DNA from: Azospirillum thiophilum
GTDB lineage: Bacteria > Pseudomonadota > Alphaproteobacteria > Azospirillales > Azospirillaceae
Direction: 5' to 3'
Assembly (NCBI RefSeq): GCF_001305595.1
Contig: NZ_CP012401.1
Span: 1,623,001 to 1,687,000 of the forward strand
Length of the DNA: 64,000 nt
Positions within the stretch are counted from its first letter, which is position 1. Each line of letters starts with the position of its first letter. Of the stretch, positions 44,349-53,538 are shown piece after piece. A program made the translations under genes and the position numbers. The notes below the pieces were generated by a model. The model saw only the letters and a list, made by a program, of their open reading frames with translations, searched no databases and had not been told where the DNA came from.

Positions 44349-45911
44349 TCAGGCGCGCCTTGCGGTCAGCGCGCCGGTACGGATCACCGCATCCTGGCCG
44401 GCGCGCGACTGGACGACGCCCTGGCCGAGGCGCTCGGCATAGTCCTTGAAGTAGGCCAGCGCCGATTCCTCGATGTAGTCGAAGGCGAAGCGGTCGACCG
44501 GCTCGATCCCGGCATCGGCCAGCGACTTGGACGGGCAGCCGCCGATCTTGGCGACGAACACCGCGGTGCAATCGTTGATAGCCGCCAGCACGCCGTCCAA
44601 CGTGTCGACGTCGCCCGATCCGCCTTCGCAATACTGGTCGACGCGGCGATGGCCGACGAACTTGGCGCCGTTCGGGCCGACCTCGTAGATCTGGAATTCC
44701 TTGGCGTGGCCGAAATGTTCGTTGATGCGCTCGCCGCCCTTGGTGGCGACGGCGATCAGGATCGGATCGACCGCGAAGCCGATGCTCTCCTGGACGTCGG
44801 CCTGGGCCGCGGCCTTGGAGGCGTTGCGGCCGGCACGCTCGGCCTCGACATGCTCGCGGTAGGTGCGGCGGGCCTCGTCGTCATAGTCGGCGATGCCCAT
44901 CGCCTCGATCTTGTCGGCGGTGAATTCGTCGCCACGGTCCTCGCCGAGCAGGCCGACGGCGTCGGCACGGCACTGGCGGCAATGGCGCATCAGCTTGGCC
45001 CCGCCCTCGCAGGCGTCCTGCACCACCTTCAGTTCCTGCGCCGTCGGGCCGCGCTGGCCGTTCAGGCCGAAATACGTGCCGTGCGCCGGGTCGGAAATCA
45101 GCGGCATGATGTTGTGCAGGAAGGCGCCGCGCGACTTGACCGCCTTGTTCACTTCCAGCAGGTGTTCGTCGTTGACCCCGGGGATCATGACGGAATTCAC
45201 CTTCACCAGGATGCCGCGCGAGGTCAGCATCTCCAGACCCAGCATCTGCTGTTCATGCAGGATCTTGGCGGCGTCCAGCCCGGTCCAGCGCTTGTGCTTG
45301 TAGAAGATCCAGGGATAGATCTGCGCCCCGACCTCGGGATCGACCATGTTGATGGTGATGGTGACGTGGTCGATGTTGTACTGGGCGATGGTGTCCACCT
45401 GTTCGGGCAGGGCCAGCCCGTTGGTGGACAGGCACAGCTTCAGGTCCGGCGCTTTCTTCTGCAGCATCTCGAAGGTGGCGAAGGTGTTCTTCCCGGCGGC
45501 GGCCAGGCTGTCGCCCGGACCGGCGATGCCGATGACCGACAGCTGCGGAATTTCCTGGGCGACCGCGAGGATCTTCTTCAGCGCCTGATCGGGGGTCAGC
45601 TTCTCGGAAACCACGCCCGGCCGGCTCTCGTTCGAGCAATCATATTTCCGGTTGCAGTAGTTGCACTGGATGTTGCAGGCCGGGGCGACCGCGACATGCA
45701 TGCGGGCGAAGTAATGGTGCGCCTCTTCGGAATAGCAGGGGTGGTTCTTCACCTTCTCCCACACTGCCGGATCCATGTCGGCCGGACCGTCGGACGATCC
45801 GCAGGACGACGACGAACAGCCGGACGCCCCCTCGGGCGCGGTCGGCATCGTCTCGGGCGGGGCCAACTGCCCCAGACCGAAGATGCTGTCGAGCGAAACC
45901 ACGTTGCTCAT
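44349..45911 (-). CDS. nifB: FeMo-cofactor biosynthesis radical SAM protein NifB
   Basis: A 520-residue NifB. The radical SAM cysteines C79, C83 and C86 (CNIQCNYC) are followed by the [14 protein letters not shown] element and [11 protein letters not shown]. The C-terminal about 120 residues are a NifX-like domain ([33 protein letters not shown]). NifB fuses Fe-S precursors and inserts the central carbide to make NifB-co, the first FeMo-cofactor step. The second of two adjacent ATGs (45911) is chosen because it gives [13 protein letters not shown] and the better distance to AGGAG. It is the first gene of the nif operon, controlled by the sigma-54 site upstream. Confidence 0.96.
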   Translation of the reverse strand: MSNVVSLDSIFGLGQLAPPETMPTAPEGASGCSSSSCGSSDGPADMDPAVWEKVKNHPCYSEEAHHYFARMHVAVAPACNIQCNYCNRKYDCSNESRPGVVSEKLTPDQALKKILAVAQEIPQLSVIGIAGPGDSLAAAGKNTFATFEMLQKKAPDLKLCLSTNGLALPEQVDTIAQYNIDHVTITINMVDPEVGAQIYPWIFYKHKRWTGLDAAKILHEQQMLGLEMLTSRGILVKVNSVMIPGVNDEHLLEVNKAVKSRGAFLHNIMPLISDPAHGTYFGLNGQRGPTAQELKVVQDACEGGAKLMRHCRQCRADAVGLLGEDRGDEFTADKIEAMGIADYDDEARRTYREHVEAERAGRNASKAAAQADVQESIGFAVDPILIAVATKGGERINEHFGHAKEFQIYEVGPNGAKFVGHRRVDQYCEGGSGDVDTLDGVLAAINDCTAVFVAKIGGCPSKSLADAGIEPVDRFAFDYIEESALAYFKDYAERLGQGVVQSRAGQDAVIRTGALTARRA

Positions 45912-45964
45912 CATCCACTCCTTCCCTGCCGTGCCGGACGACACCGTTGGACGAAGGAAGGAAG

Positions 45965-45980
45965 AGCAAATTCGGGGCCA
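45965..45980 (-). promoter_or_regulatory. Sigma-54 promoter of nifB
   Basis: On the minus strand TGGCCCCGAATTTGCT matches TGGCAC-N5-TTGCT, with GG and GC exactly 10 bases apart. The predicted start is near 45954, about 40 bases before the nifB ATG. No other gene lies between. Confidence 0.88.
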
Positions 45981-46037
45981 GTCTGAGGAACTCAGCCATT
46001 TCAAAGGCTTGCTGTGGATTGTCAGCCGTCCGGACGC

Positions 46038-46053
46038 TGTCGTCATTGCGACA
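46038..46053. promoter_or_regulatory. NifA upstream activator sequence (proximal)
   Basis: TGTCGTCATTGCGACA fits TGT-N10-ACA exactly. Its centre is about 90 bases upstream of the nifB start, a typical NifA position. Confidence 0.85.
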
Positions 46054-46088
46054 ATGGCGGGAGCGGCTGCGAGCATTGTCGGGACGGC

Positions 46089-46104
46089 TGTCGGGGAGTC
46101 GACA
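46089..46104. promoter_or_regulatory. NifA upstream activator sequence (distal)
   Basis: TGTCGGGGAGTCGACA fits TGT-N10-ACA exactly, about 140 bases upstream of the nifB start. It is 51 bases from the proximal site, nearly five helical turns, so both lie on the same face. Confidence 0.83.
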
Positions 46105-46126
46105 AGATCGCTGGGGCCGGATCCCG

Positions 46127-47059
46127 TCAGGCCAGCTCACCGCGGAAGGCGATGACATGGTCCTGGCTTTCGTCCTGCGCCTCCGCCCCGAAGCCGATCA
46201 GGCCGCTGCCGACCAGTTTGGTCGAATCGCGCCGCAGAACCACCGGCGGCGACCCGCCGCTGCGGATGAAGGTGCCGTTGGTGGAATGGTCGGTCAGCAG
46301 GAAGCTCTCGCGGGTGAAGTCGATCACCGCATGCTGGCGCGAGGTCTGGCGCGAGGCGATGCGCAGGCCGCTGCTGTCCTCCCGCCCGATGGTGACGCGG
46401 GGAAGCGCCCGGCTCATCGCGATCTCCTGCCCGCGGTAGGACAGATGCAGCGTCACCATGGCATCGCCGGCATCCGTCGCCATCGAAAAGCCCAGCGTGG
46501 TGCTCTCGACGGCGTCTTCGGTATCGTCGTCGGTGCGGATCTGGTGGACACGGATCGGTGCCGCCTTGCCCTTCATCGCGACATTGCTCAGCGGCTTGGT
46601 CCGGTTGCGCAGGTCGGGCGACAGGCCGGAGACCAGCGCCTGGGTCGCCAGGATTTCGCCGGCCCGCGCGATCTGCTGCACCCGTGCCGCCACGTTGCAG
46701 GCGTCGCCATAGAGGTCGCCCACCACCCCCTCGATCACCGTGCCGTAATGGATGCCGACGCGCAGCCGCAGCCCGTGCCGGTCCTGGGTGTCGATCATCG
46801 CGCAGGCGGCGCGAACACTGTCGTCGCAGACCGGGAAAGCGGCCAGCAAGCCGTCGCCCAGGCTCTTGATCACGCCGCCGCGGTTGTCCTCCACCAGATG
46901 CCGGAGATGCGCCAGCACCTGCTGCGTCTGCGCGGCGGCGGCGGCGTTGCCGATGCGCTCGTACAACATCGTGCTGTCCGCGATGTCGACGAACATCAGG
47001 GCGAGTGGCTTCTCAAGCGAGGGCAAGACGGGGATCCGTTCGACCGGGGGAACTGCCAT
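46127..47059 (-). CDS. Class III adenylate/guanylate cyclase with FHA domain
   Basis: A 310-residue cytoplasmic protein. The cyclase domain (about 15-185) keeps both metal aspartates (MFVDIADST; KSLGDGLLAAF, which also carries the purine-selecting Lys) and the transition-state Asn/Arg of the YGDACNVAARV helix, so it should be active. The C-terminal FHA domain (about 210-305) shows VTIGREDSSGLRI, SRQHAVIDF and TDHSTNGTFIRSG, the phosphothreonine pocket. The ATG at 47059 is chosen; a GTG at 47086 is possible. It lies 85 bases behind nifA, same strand, so it is probably co-transcribed. What phosphoprotein it binds is unknown. Confidence 0.88.
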   Translation of the reverse strand: MAVPPVERIPVLPSLEKPLALMFVDIADSTMLYERIGNAAAAAQTQQVLAHLRHLVEDNRGGVIKSLGDGLLAAFPVCDDSVRAACAMIDTQDRHGLRLRVGIHYGTVIEGVVGDLYGDACNVAARVQQIARAGEILATQALVSGLSPDLRNRTKPLSNVAMKGKAAPIRVHQIRTDDDTEDAVESTTLGFSMATDAGDAMVTLHLSYRGQEIAMSRALPRVTIGREDSSGLRIASRQTSRQHAVIDFTRESFLLTDHSTNGTFIRSGGSPPVVLRRDSTKLVGSGLIGFGAEAQDESQDHVIAFRGELA

Positions 47060-47143
47060 CGAACCGAAGGCCCGCAAGGGTAACACGAATTCGGGGCGTG
47101 GTGCGACGGGAGTGGTCGCCAGCGGTGGAGCGCCGGCTGCCTC

Positions 47144-49036
47144 CTAGAATCTCTTGATCTCGATATTGTACTTGCGCAGGGCGTAACTGACCTGGCGGGT
47201 GGTCATGCCCAGCAGGCGGGCGGCCTTGGCCTGGACCCAGCCGGTACGCTCCATCGCCCAGACCAGACGGTCGCGCAAGGGGCCCGACTCCGGCTCGTCG
47301 AGGGGCAGGTCGACGGCTGCGGTGCCGGCCGGCGCCGGCTGCGGCGCAGGGGCGGAGGGAATCGGCGGAGCGGACGCGGTCGGCTGTGGTGCGGGCAAGG
47401 GGGCGATGGCGTCCGGCGCCAGCGGCTTGGACGCGCTGCAACCCGGCGTCGGCCCGGCGGAACAGCCGGACGCGCAGGCCGGCCATTGCGCCCCGTTGGC
47501 AGGGGCGGGCACCGCCGGAGGCATGGCGGCGCCGTTCGATCCTGCCGGCTGCGGCCGGGCGAAGGATGGATTGCCCGGCGTCGGGGAGGGTGTCGTCGCG
47601 GTGCCGCTCATCGACGGAGCCAGCCCGCCGACCGCCGCACCCATCGTGCGGTATTGGAACAGGACCGACGAGTTGCACAGGTTCATGCTGCAGGACAGGT
47701 CGGGAACGCGGATGGTGCCGTTGCGGCATTGTGTCGCGGCGCGCTCGATGCAGTTCTCCAGCTCGCGCACGTTGCCGGGCCAGGTGCAGCGGTTCAGCAC
47801 CTCCAGCGCGTCATGGTCGATGTCCAGGTTCAGCCCGTTGTCGCGGCCGAACTTGCCGACGAAATGCTTGGCCAGCATCGCGATGTCGCCGCGCCGCTCG
47901 CGCAGCGGCGGCAGATGGATGGTCACCACGTTGATGCGGAAATACAGATCGGCGCGGAACTTGCCGTGACCGACCGCCTCCTCCAGGTTCAGGTTGGTGG
48001 CGCAGATCAGGCGGACGTCGGTCTTGATCGTCTTCGACCCGCCGACCCGCTCGAACTCCTGTTCCTGCAGCACGCGCAGCAACTTGGCCTGGAAGTTGGA
48101 GGAGATGTCGCCGATCTCGTCCAGGAACAGCGTGCCGCCGGACGCCAGCTCGAACCGGCCCTTGTGGTCCTTCTGCGCGCCGGTGAAGGATCCCTTCTCG
48201 TGGCCGAACAGCTCCGATTCCAGCAGCGATTCCGGAAGGGCGGCGCAGTTCACCCGGATGAAGGGGGCGTCCTTGCGCGGCGACAGGTTGTGGATGGCGC
48301 GGGCGATCAGTTCCTTGCCGGTGCCGCTCTCGCCGCGGATCAGCACGGTCGACTTGAAGGGCGCCACCCGGTGCACCTGGGCCAGCACGTCGACCATGTT
48401 GGGGCTGGTGCAGACGACGTCGTTGACCGGCGCCACCACCGGCCGCAGCTCCTTCTGGACACGGAAGGTTTCGCGCATCATGAAGCGGCGCTCTTCCGCA
48501 ACGGTGCGGTGCAGGCGCACGGTCTGGCCGATCAGGTTGGCGACCATGGTCAGGAAGCGCACATCGGCGCCGAAATGGCCGCTCGGCCCTTCGTCGGAGA
48601 TGCGGTCGATGGTCAGCACGCCGATGACGCTCCCAGCGGCCTTGATCGGCACGCCGACCAGCGAGGCCACCTGCTCGTCCAAATCGTCGCGCCCGCCGGA
48701 GCGGTTGTTGAACAGCGGCTCTTCGGCCAGATTTGGGACCACCGCCGGCATGCCGGTCTTCAGGATGCGGCCGCTGATGCCTTCGCCCTGGTTGTAGTCG
48801 ATCTCCTGTGCCGGCGACCCCTTGGGCAGCCCATGCGCGGCGACGAGCCGCAGCGCCGCGTCCTCGCCCTGGAGATAGACTCGGCCCCGATGCATCTGCA
48901 ACTGGTACGACAGCGCCCGCAGCACTTCGCGCAGGGTCTGCTCCAGATCCAGCGATGATCCGAGGATCTTGCTGACCTCGTAGATCGTCAGCAGCTCAAG
49001 GCTGGAGGATGAGGCGGATTGGGCGGCACTCGGCAT
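47144..49036 (-). CDS. nifA: Nitrogen fixation activator NifA
   Basis: A 630-residue sigma-54 enhancer-binding protein. A GAF domain (about 13-180) is followed by the AAA+ domain (about 205-440): Walker A GESGTGKE (235-242), GSFTGA (282-287, the sigma-54 loop, usually GAFTGA) and Walker [11 protein letters not shown] (301-310). Cysteines C417-x11-C429-x19-C449-x4-C454 match the redox/iron motif of oxygen-sensitive NifA. A long Pro/Ala linker (about 470-580) holds three more cysteines, C521, C525 and C533. The helix-turn-helix (about 590-625) reads [18 protein letters not shown]. It should activate nifB through the two UAS sites. No NifL is adjacent. Confidence 0.96.
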   Translation of the reverse strand: MPSAAQSASSSSLELLTIYEVSKILGSSLDLEQTLREVLRALSYQLQMHRGRVYLQGEDAALRLVAAHGLPKGSPAQEIDYNQGEGISGRILKTGMPAVVPNLAEEPLFNNRSGGRDDLDEQVASLVGVPIKAAGSVIGVLTIDRISDEGPSGHFGADVRFLTMVANLIGQTVRLHRTVAEERRFMMRETFRVQKELRPVVAPVNDVVCTSPNMVDVLAQVHRVAPFKSTVLIRGESGTGKELIARAIHNLSPRKDAPFIRVNCAALPESLLESELFGHEKGSFTGAQKDHKGRFELASGGTLFLDEIGDISSNFQAKLLRVLQEQEFERVGGSKTIKTDVRLICATNLNLEEAVGHGKFRADLYFRINVVTIHLPPLRERRGDIAMLAKHFVGKFGRDNGLNLDIDHDALEVLNRCTWPGNVRELENCIERAATQCRNGTIRVPDLSCSMNLCNSSVLFQYRTMGAAVGGLAPSMSGTATTPSPTPGNPSFARPQPAGSNGAAMPPAVPAPANGAQWPACASGCSAGPTPGCSASKPLAPDAIAPLPAPQPTASAPPIPSAPAPQPAPAGTAAVDLPLDEPESGPLRDRLVWAMERTGWVQAKAARLLGMTTRQVSYALRKYNIEIKRF

Positions 49037-49394
49037 GATCGATCCCCTCGCTCGGCTGTGGACCCGGGCCGGCGCTTGGTCCGGACGGCTCGGCCCGGAC
49101 GCAGCGGCAGATCGGCTCCCGGCTTCGGCGCCTTGATCCGTTCCCCCAAGATCGCGGCTGCCGTTGATCCGGCAACCTTATTGGGCCCGCATGTTTTCGG
49201 GCATTTTCACGGGTCGAGCGTGGCCGCACTGTCTGTTCGTACGCTACCGGCCGGTGGAAAGTGTCTGTGACTGCTCGCGGAAAGGCAAGACTTTTTGCAT
49301 AGGTTCCGCTGCGTTGCACAATGACCTTCGCCGTTGGAGGCGGGGTGGGTTTCATGGTAATTACCGACCGGTCAGTCAGTAAAAGGGCCGCCCA
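49037..49394. other. Divergent control region of nifA and tetR
   Basis: The 358 bases between nifA (minus) and the TetR gene (plus) hold no gene that I support. I found no TGT-N10-ACA site and no correctly spaced sigma-54 promoter here; the nifA promoter is not recognised. The tetR-proximal end has the palindrome listed separately. Confidence 0.5.
49363..49376. promoter_or_regulatory. Likely TetR operator
   Basis: ACCGACCGGTCAGT is a near-perfect palindrome (central GACCGGTC perfect), 18 bases before the TetR-family ATG, followed by a repeated CAGTCAGT. Autoregulation is the simplest reading. Confidence 0.6.
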
Positions 49395-50069
49395 ATGCCC
49401 GATTTCGATTCCGCTTCCGATCCGGCCATCAAGCCGCACCGCCGCCGGCGAAAGGATGCCCGTCCGCAGGAAATCGTTGCCGCGGCGACCGACATCTTCG
49501 CCGAACGCGGCTTCGCAGCCGCAAGGCTGGAGGAGATCGCAGCGCGCGCCGGCATCGGCAAGGGCACGCTCTACCTCTATTTCCCCAGCAAGGAGGATCT
49601 GTTCAAGGCGGTGGTCCGCACCGCCATCCTGCCCAATCTGGAACAGGCCGAGGCATTGGCCGCGGCGGGGGAGGGACCCGCATTCCCGGTGCTGGAGCGG
49701 CTGTTGCGCATGGTGGCGCAACTGATCGCCACGACGCGGGCGGCGACCATTCCGCGGCTGGTGATCGCGGAGGCCGGCAATTTTCCCGAGCTCGCCGCCT
49801 TTTACCATCGCGAGGTGATCCGCCGAGGCTTCGGTGTGCTGGCCGGCCTGCTTCGGCGGGGGATCGGGCAGGGGGAATTCCGCCCGGTCGAGATCGACCA
49901 TGGCGTCCGGCTGATCGTGGCACCGCTGCTGATGAGCGCGGTATGGCGCGGCACCTTCGACGGTCTCGACGGAGCGGCGCCGCTGGATGTGCCGGCCCTG
50001 GTCGAAACCCACATCGACCACCTGCGCCGGGTGCTGCTGCAGGACGATGCGGGGGAGGGTGTGCCATGA
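49395..50069 (+). CDS. TetR/AcrR-family repressor
   Basis: A 224-residue TetR-family protein. The DNA-binding domain is standard: RPQEIVAAATDIFAERGFAA, LEEIAARAGIGKGTLYLYF, SKEDLFKAVV. A basic tail (KPHRRRRKDAR) precedes it. The ligand domain resembles regulators of multidrug or membrane-transport operons (the CecR/YbiH group). It overlaps the next gene, a HlyD-type periplasmic adaptor, by four bases; it therefore probably controls that transport operon through the palindrome at 49363. Confidence 0.9.
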   Translation: MPDFDSASDPAIKPHRRRRKDARPQEIVAAATDIFAERGFAAARLEEIAARAGIGKGTLYLYFPSKEDLFKAVVRTAILPNLEQAEALAAAGEGPAFPVLERLLRMVAQLIATTRAATIPRLVIAEAGNFPELAAFYHREVIRRGFGVLAGLLRRGIGQGEFRPVEIDHGVRLIVAPLLMSAVWRGTFDGLDGAAPLDVPALVETHIDHLRRVLLQDDAGEGVP

Positions 50070-51037
50070 GCGGCTTTCCGGACTGGCTGGCGGCGCTGGC
50101 CCTGGCCGTGGGGCTGCCCTTCGGCGGCGCCGGGCCGCCGCCGCTCGCACATGGCTATGTCGAGGGCGAGTATCTGCGCATCGCCGCGCCCAGCGCCGGC
50201 ACCTTGGAAAGCCTGTCGGTCGGCCGTGGCGCGCAGGTGGCGGCGGGGACACCGCTGTTCGCCATCGACCGTGCCACCGCCCGCGCCGAGCGCGACCGTC
50301 TGGCCGCGGCGCTGGCCCAGGCACGGGCGCAGCAGGCGGACCTCGCCACCGGCAAGCGGCCGCAGGAGGTGGCGGTGCTGGCGGCGCAGAAGGCGCGTGC
50401 CGAGGCGGCGCTGCGCTATTCCTCCGCCGAACTGGCCCGTCAGCGTGAACTGGTCGCCCGCAGGGTCAGCTCTCCTGACAAGCTCGACCAGGCGCTGGCG
50501 GCCTATGATCGCGACCGCGGCCAGTTGGCCGAGGCCGAGGCGCAATTGGACGTCGCCGCGCTGGCGGCCCGGCCGGAGCAGCGCCGGGCCGCCGACGAGG
50601 TTGTGACCCAGGCGGAAGCGGCGCTGGTCCAGGCAGACCGCCGGCTGGCCGATCTGGCGCCCGCCGCTCCGGTCGCGGGGCTGGTCGAAGACACGCTCTA
50701 CAATCCAGGCGAATGGGTGCCGGCCGGCTCCCCCGTCGTCTCGCTGCTGCCGCCGGAGCGGGTGAAGCTGGTCCTGTTCGTGGCGGAGACCGCCATGGCC
50801 GGGCTGGTGCCGGGGACGGAGCTGGCGGTGCGCTGCGACGGCTGTCCGCCGGGCCTGTCGGCGCGGGTCACCCGCATCGCCTCCCAGGCCGAATACACGC
50901 CGCCGGTGATCTACAGCGTAGGCAGCCGTGAGAAGCTGGTCTTCCGGGTGGAGGCCGCGCCCGGCCAGCCGCTGAACCCCGGCCTGCCGGTCGATGTCTG
51001 GCCGGTCGATCTCCAGCCGGTGGGGATGGACCGTTGA
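50066..51037 (+). CDS. HlyD/YbhG-type membrane fusion (adaptor) protein
   Basis: A 323-residue periplasmic adaptor. A short N-terminal hydrophobic segment (WLAALALAVGLPFGGAG) serves as signal or anchor. The lipoyl half-motifs are LRIAAPSAGTLESLSVGRG and APVAGLVEDTLYNPGEWV. Between them is a long alpha-helical hairpin (RAERDRLAAALAQARAQQAD and on to about residue 195), heavy in Ala, Glu and Arg. The last part is a beta-barrel. The ATG overlaps the TetR stop. With the next gene it resembles the YbhG-YbhF-YbhSR exporter. Confidence 0.87.
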   Translation: MSGFPDWLAALALAVGLPFGGAGPPPLAHGYVEGEYLRIAAPSAGTLESLSVGRGAQVAAGTPLFAIDRATARAERDRLAAALAQARAQQADLATGKRPQEVAVLAAQKARAEAALRYSSAELARQRELVARRVSSPDKLDQALAAYDRDRGQLAEAEAQLDVAALAARPEQRRAADEVVTQAEAALVQADRRLADLAPAAPVAGLVEDTLYNPGEWVPAGSPVVSLLPPERVKLVLFVAETAMAGLVPGTELAVRCDGCPPGLSARVTRIASQAEYTPPVIYSVGSREKLVFRVEAAPGQPLNPGLPVDVWPVDLQPVGMDR

Positions 51038-51966
51038 CCGCCGCGGACGCCCCGGCGATCGACGTGCGCGGGCTGGTCAAGCGCTTCGGCAGCAAGACCG
51101 TGGTCGACAACGTGTCGATCCGGGTCGAGACGGGGGAGATCTACGGCTTCCTCGGTCCCAACGGGTCGGGCAAGACCACGACGATCCGCCTGCTGTGCGG
51201 GCTGCTGACCCCGGATGCGGGAGAGGGAAGCTGCCTCGGCCTGGACATCCGGCGGCAGAGCGCGGCGATCAAGCGCCAAGTCGGTTACATGACCCAGAAA
51301 TTCAGCTTCTGGGACGATCTGAGCATCACCGAGAATCTTGACTTCGTCGCACGCATGTACGGCCTGTCCGACCGTCGCCGCCGGGTGGCGGATGCGCTGG
51401 ACCGGCTTGGGCTCGCCAACCGCCGCAAACAGCTGGCCGGCGAATTGTCCGGCGGATGGAAACAGCGCCTGGCGCTGGCCGCCTGCATCCTGCACGAGCC
51501 GAAGCTGCTGCTGCTCGACGAGCCGACGGCCGGCGTCGATCCCAAGGCGCGGCGGGAATTCTGGGACGAGATCCACCGGCTGGCCGGGGAGGGGCTGACC
51601 GTGCTGGTCAGCACGCATTACATGGACGAGGCGGAACGCTGCCACCGCATCGCCTACATCGCCTACGGCGCGCTGATGGTGGATGGACCGATCGAGCGGG
51701 TGATCGCCGAGTCCGGCCTGCACACCCGTCTGGTCAGCGGCAACGGCCTGCACCGCATCGCCGCCGCGCTGGAAGGCCGGCCGGGGGTGGAGATGGTCGC
51801 GGTCTTCGGCAGCCGCCTGCATATCAGCGGCACCGACGCCGCCGCGCTGGACCGGGCGCTTGCTCCCTGGCTCGGCCAGCCGGACCTGCGGATCACCATG
51901 ACGGACCCGACGCTGGAAGACGTCTTCATCCACCTGATGAACCGCAGCACCGACAATTTCCGCTGA
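51034..51966 (+). CDS. ABC transporter ATP-binding protein
   Basis: A 310-residue ABC ATPase. Walker A is GPNGSGKTTT (about residues 43-52), the signature is LSGGWKQRL, Walker B is LLLLDEPTAGVDP with the catalytic Glu, and the switch His is in VSTHYMDEAE. The C-terminal about 80 residues are a DrrA/CcmA-type regulatory tail. A TTG start overlaps the adaptor stop (TTGA). No ABC-2 permease follows; the next gene is on the other strand. The permease must be elsewhere or has been lost. Confidence 0.9.
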   Translation: MTAADAPAIDVRGLVKRFGSKTVVDNVSIRVETGEIYGFLGPNGSGKTTTIRLLCGLLTPDAGEGSCLGLDIRRQSAAIKRQVGYMTQKFSFWDDLSITENLDFVARMYGLSDRRRRVADALDRLGLANRRKQLAGELSGGWKQRLALAACILHEPKLLLLDEPTAGVDPKARREFWDEIHRLAGEGLTVLVSTHYMDEAERCHRIAYIAYGALMVDGPIERVIAESGLHTRLVSGNGLHRIAAALEGRPGVEMVAVFGSRLHISGTDAAALDRALAPWLGQPDLRITMTDPTLEDVFIHLMNRSTDNFR

Positions 51967-52002
51967 CGGGAAGCCAAGGCGGAAGGGCTCACCTGCCGGG
52001 CA

Positions 52003-52371
52003 TCACTCCTTGATGGCGGAGGTCACACCGGTGTTCTTGTTCCACTTCAGGGTCAGCTTGGAGATCTTGCAGAGGTCGAGGGCCTCCCAGACGGCGGTCT
52101 CACCGTCGTCATAGGCGACCTTCATGTCCCATTTGCAGGTCTTCTCGCCCTTGCCGAAGGATACTTCGAAATACTCGCCGTCGTTCAGGACGTCACGGCC
52201 GAGGATGTCTTCGTCCCAGCTGTCGCTCTTCGCCTCCGATACGTAGATATGCTTCAGCGGATAGCCGGTCTTGTTGACGATGGTGAAGTCCTGGTCCCCG
52301 GCGAGCGCGGCGCCATGCATCAGAAACAGCGAGGACGCAAAAAGAAGGGCCTTCGCAGCGACGTGCTTCAA
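52003..52371 (-). CDS. Exported small hypothetical protein
   Basis: A 122-residue protein, with TTG start after GGAG. A signal peptide (KHVAAKALLFASSLFLMHGA, cleavage after ALAG) precedes a mature domain with DQDFTIVNKTGYPLKHIYVS, a GEYFEVSFG turn and two cysteines (KTCKWDMKVAYDDG, ALDLCKISKL) that probably form a disulfide. The fold looks like a small beta sandwich common to uncharacterised exported alphaproteobacterial proteins. An ATG-start version would put charged sequence before the signal, so TTG is preferred. Function unknown. Confidence 0.68.
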   Translation of the reverse strand: MKHVAAKALLFASSLFLMHGAALAGDQDFTIVNKTGYPLKHIYVSEAKSDSWDEDILGRDVLNDGEYFEVSFGKGEKTCKWDMKVAYDDGETAVWEALDLCKISKLTLKWNKNTGVTSAIKE

Positions 52372-52830
52372 GATAGTCTCCGTTTGGGAAAAACAGTTTG
52401 TGGCGAATTCTGGGCATCGCAATCGATATACGTCAATAGTCGAGATATCCGGAATATTAGATACGACCCTGAACGATTATTTCTTTCGTATGAAAGAAAT
52501 AAACTGCCGAGAGTCTCTCGTTTCGCGTGAATGGTCTCCACATCCGGCCGCGTTCAGGTTTCAATCCGTCGATCTTGCCGGCGCGGCCAACCTCGAGGCG
52601 GCCTCGTAGGGAAGGTGAACGGGGTGCCGGGGGTTGGGGGAAGGCCGTTCGGCGGTTGCAAGAGGCCAATGGTCGCAAGCGCTTGACGCGTCGGGAACTT
52701 TGTCGCGGCGCACAAGATGTGGTACATGATGGGCACCGGCCTTCGGGGCCGGCCAGGATCATGACCAAAGTTCTGGACCGCAGCCGGTCCCGTTCCGGGG
52801 CGGTCCCAAATCCAGGGGAAGGAACAACGC
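52372..52830. other. Intergenic region without a supported gene
   Basis: 459 bases between the exported protein (minus) and the 74-residue protein (plus). The first half is unusually AT-rich for this DNA and holds no credible coding frame. A possible plus-strand promoter is listed at 52700. Confidence 0.4.
52700..52728 (+). promoter_or_regulatory. Possible sigma-70-type promoter
   Basis: TTGTCG (52700-52705) and TACATG (52723-52728) are 17 bases apart, about 100 bases before the next start codon. Match is moderate. Confidence 0.35.
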
Positions 52831-53055
52831 ATGTCGGGATTCAAGGACGCGCCGCCGGATGACCGTTCGGAGCTGACGCCGGAACAGGAAAGCGCCATCC
52901 GCATCGTCGCCAACAACCTGCATCGCCTGAACGACGCCGTCGTCAAGGCGGTCGAGGCCGGCGTGACGGTCGAGCTGATGCGCACCGCCCGCTACCACAA
53001 TGAAACCGGCAACTGGGGCGACCAGCTGACCCCGGTGATCCGTCCCGGCAAGTGA
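52831..53055 (+). CDS. Small acidic hypothetical protein
   Basis: A 74-residue protein (MSGFKDAPPDDRSELTPEQE, then a long helix RIVANNLHRLNDAVVKAVEA, ending in GDQLTPVIRPGK). It is preceded by GGGGAAGGAA and followed by a strong terminator, so it is a real, separately transcribed gene. It has no cysteine, membrane segment or known motif. I do not recognise a family. Confidence 0.68.
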   Translation: MSGFKDAPPDDRSELTPEQESAIRIVANNLHRLNDAVVKAVEAGVTVELMRTARYHNETGNWGDQLTPVIRPGK

Positions 53056-53090
53056 CCGGCATCCGCCGCACCGGTCGGTGATGTACGGAA

Positions 53091-53127
53091 AAGGCCGTCG
53101 CCCGTCCAGCGGGCGGCGGCCTTTTTT
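53091..53127 (+). terminator. Intrinsic terminator
   Basis: AAGGCCGTCGCCCG (53091-53104), a 5-base loop, CGGGCGGCGGCCTT (one G-U pair) and a run of T to 53127. Confidence 0.88.
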
Positions 53128-53229
53128 CGTATGCCGACAAAATTCCGCAGATGACGGAAGACAGGGTGGCGGGAAGCCGCGGAGCGAACAAGTTACCTGG
53201 GCATTCCGCTTTCGATGCGAGGCCCAGCC

Positions 53230-53472
53230 ATGCCGTCACCCGACCCAGATCGGCGCGCAGCCGCATACCGTGACCGGGGCGATCCCCGGACCGACCGAAC
53301 TGCCCAGCCGGAGGCCGGAAACCAGCCGCCGACGCCGGGCGAACTGAACGCGATGTGGCGCATGCATCGCCTGGAGTCGCCAACCTTCGACGATTTGACG
53401 CGCGGCCTGTGCCTGGGCCTGGTCTGGTGCATGGCCTTGTGGACGCCGATGTTCATCAGCGCCCTGGCCTGA
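53230..53472 (+). CDS. Small hypothetical protein with C-terminal membrane helix
   Basis: An 80-residue protein. The N-terminal half is hydrophilic and charged (DRRAAAYRDRGDPRTDRTAQ); the C-terminal helix (GLCLGLVWCMALWTPMFISA) should anchor it. The ATG at 53230 has GAGG eight bases upstream; an ATG at 53215 is in frame too. It may be a real gene, but coding evidence is weaker than for its neighbours. Confidence 0.42.
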   Translation: MPSPDPDRRAAAYRDRGDPRTDRTAQPEAGNQPPTPGELNAMWRMHRLESPTFDDLTRGLCLGLVWCMALWTPMFISALA

Positions 53473-53538
53473 ACGGGGAGCCGGCTGCCTTCGATGGCGG
53501 CCGGTCACAAGCCGGGGTCGCGATTGCCGGGGAGTTGC

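Noticed and set aside
49262..49300. Sigma-54 promoter before the TetR gene (GGCAAGACTTTTTGC)
   Set aside because: The GG and GC are 11 bases apart, not 10, which sigma-54 does not tolerate well.
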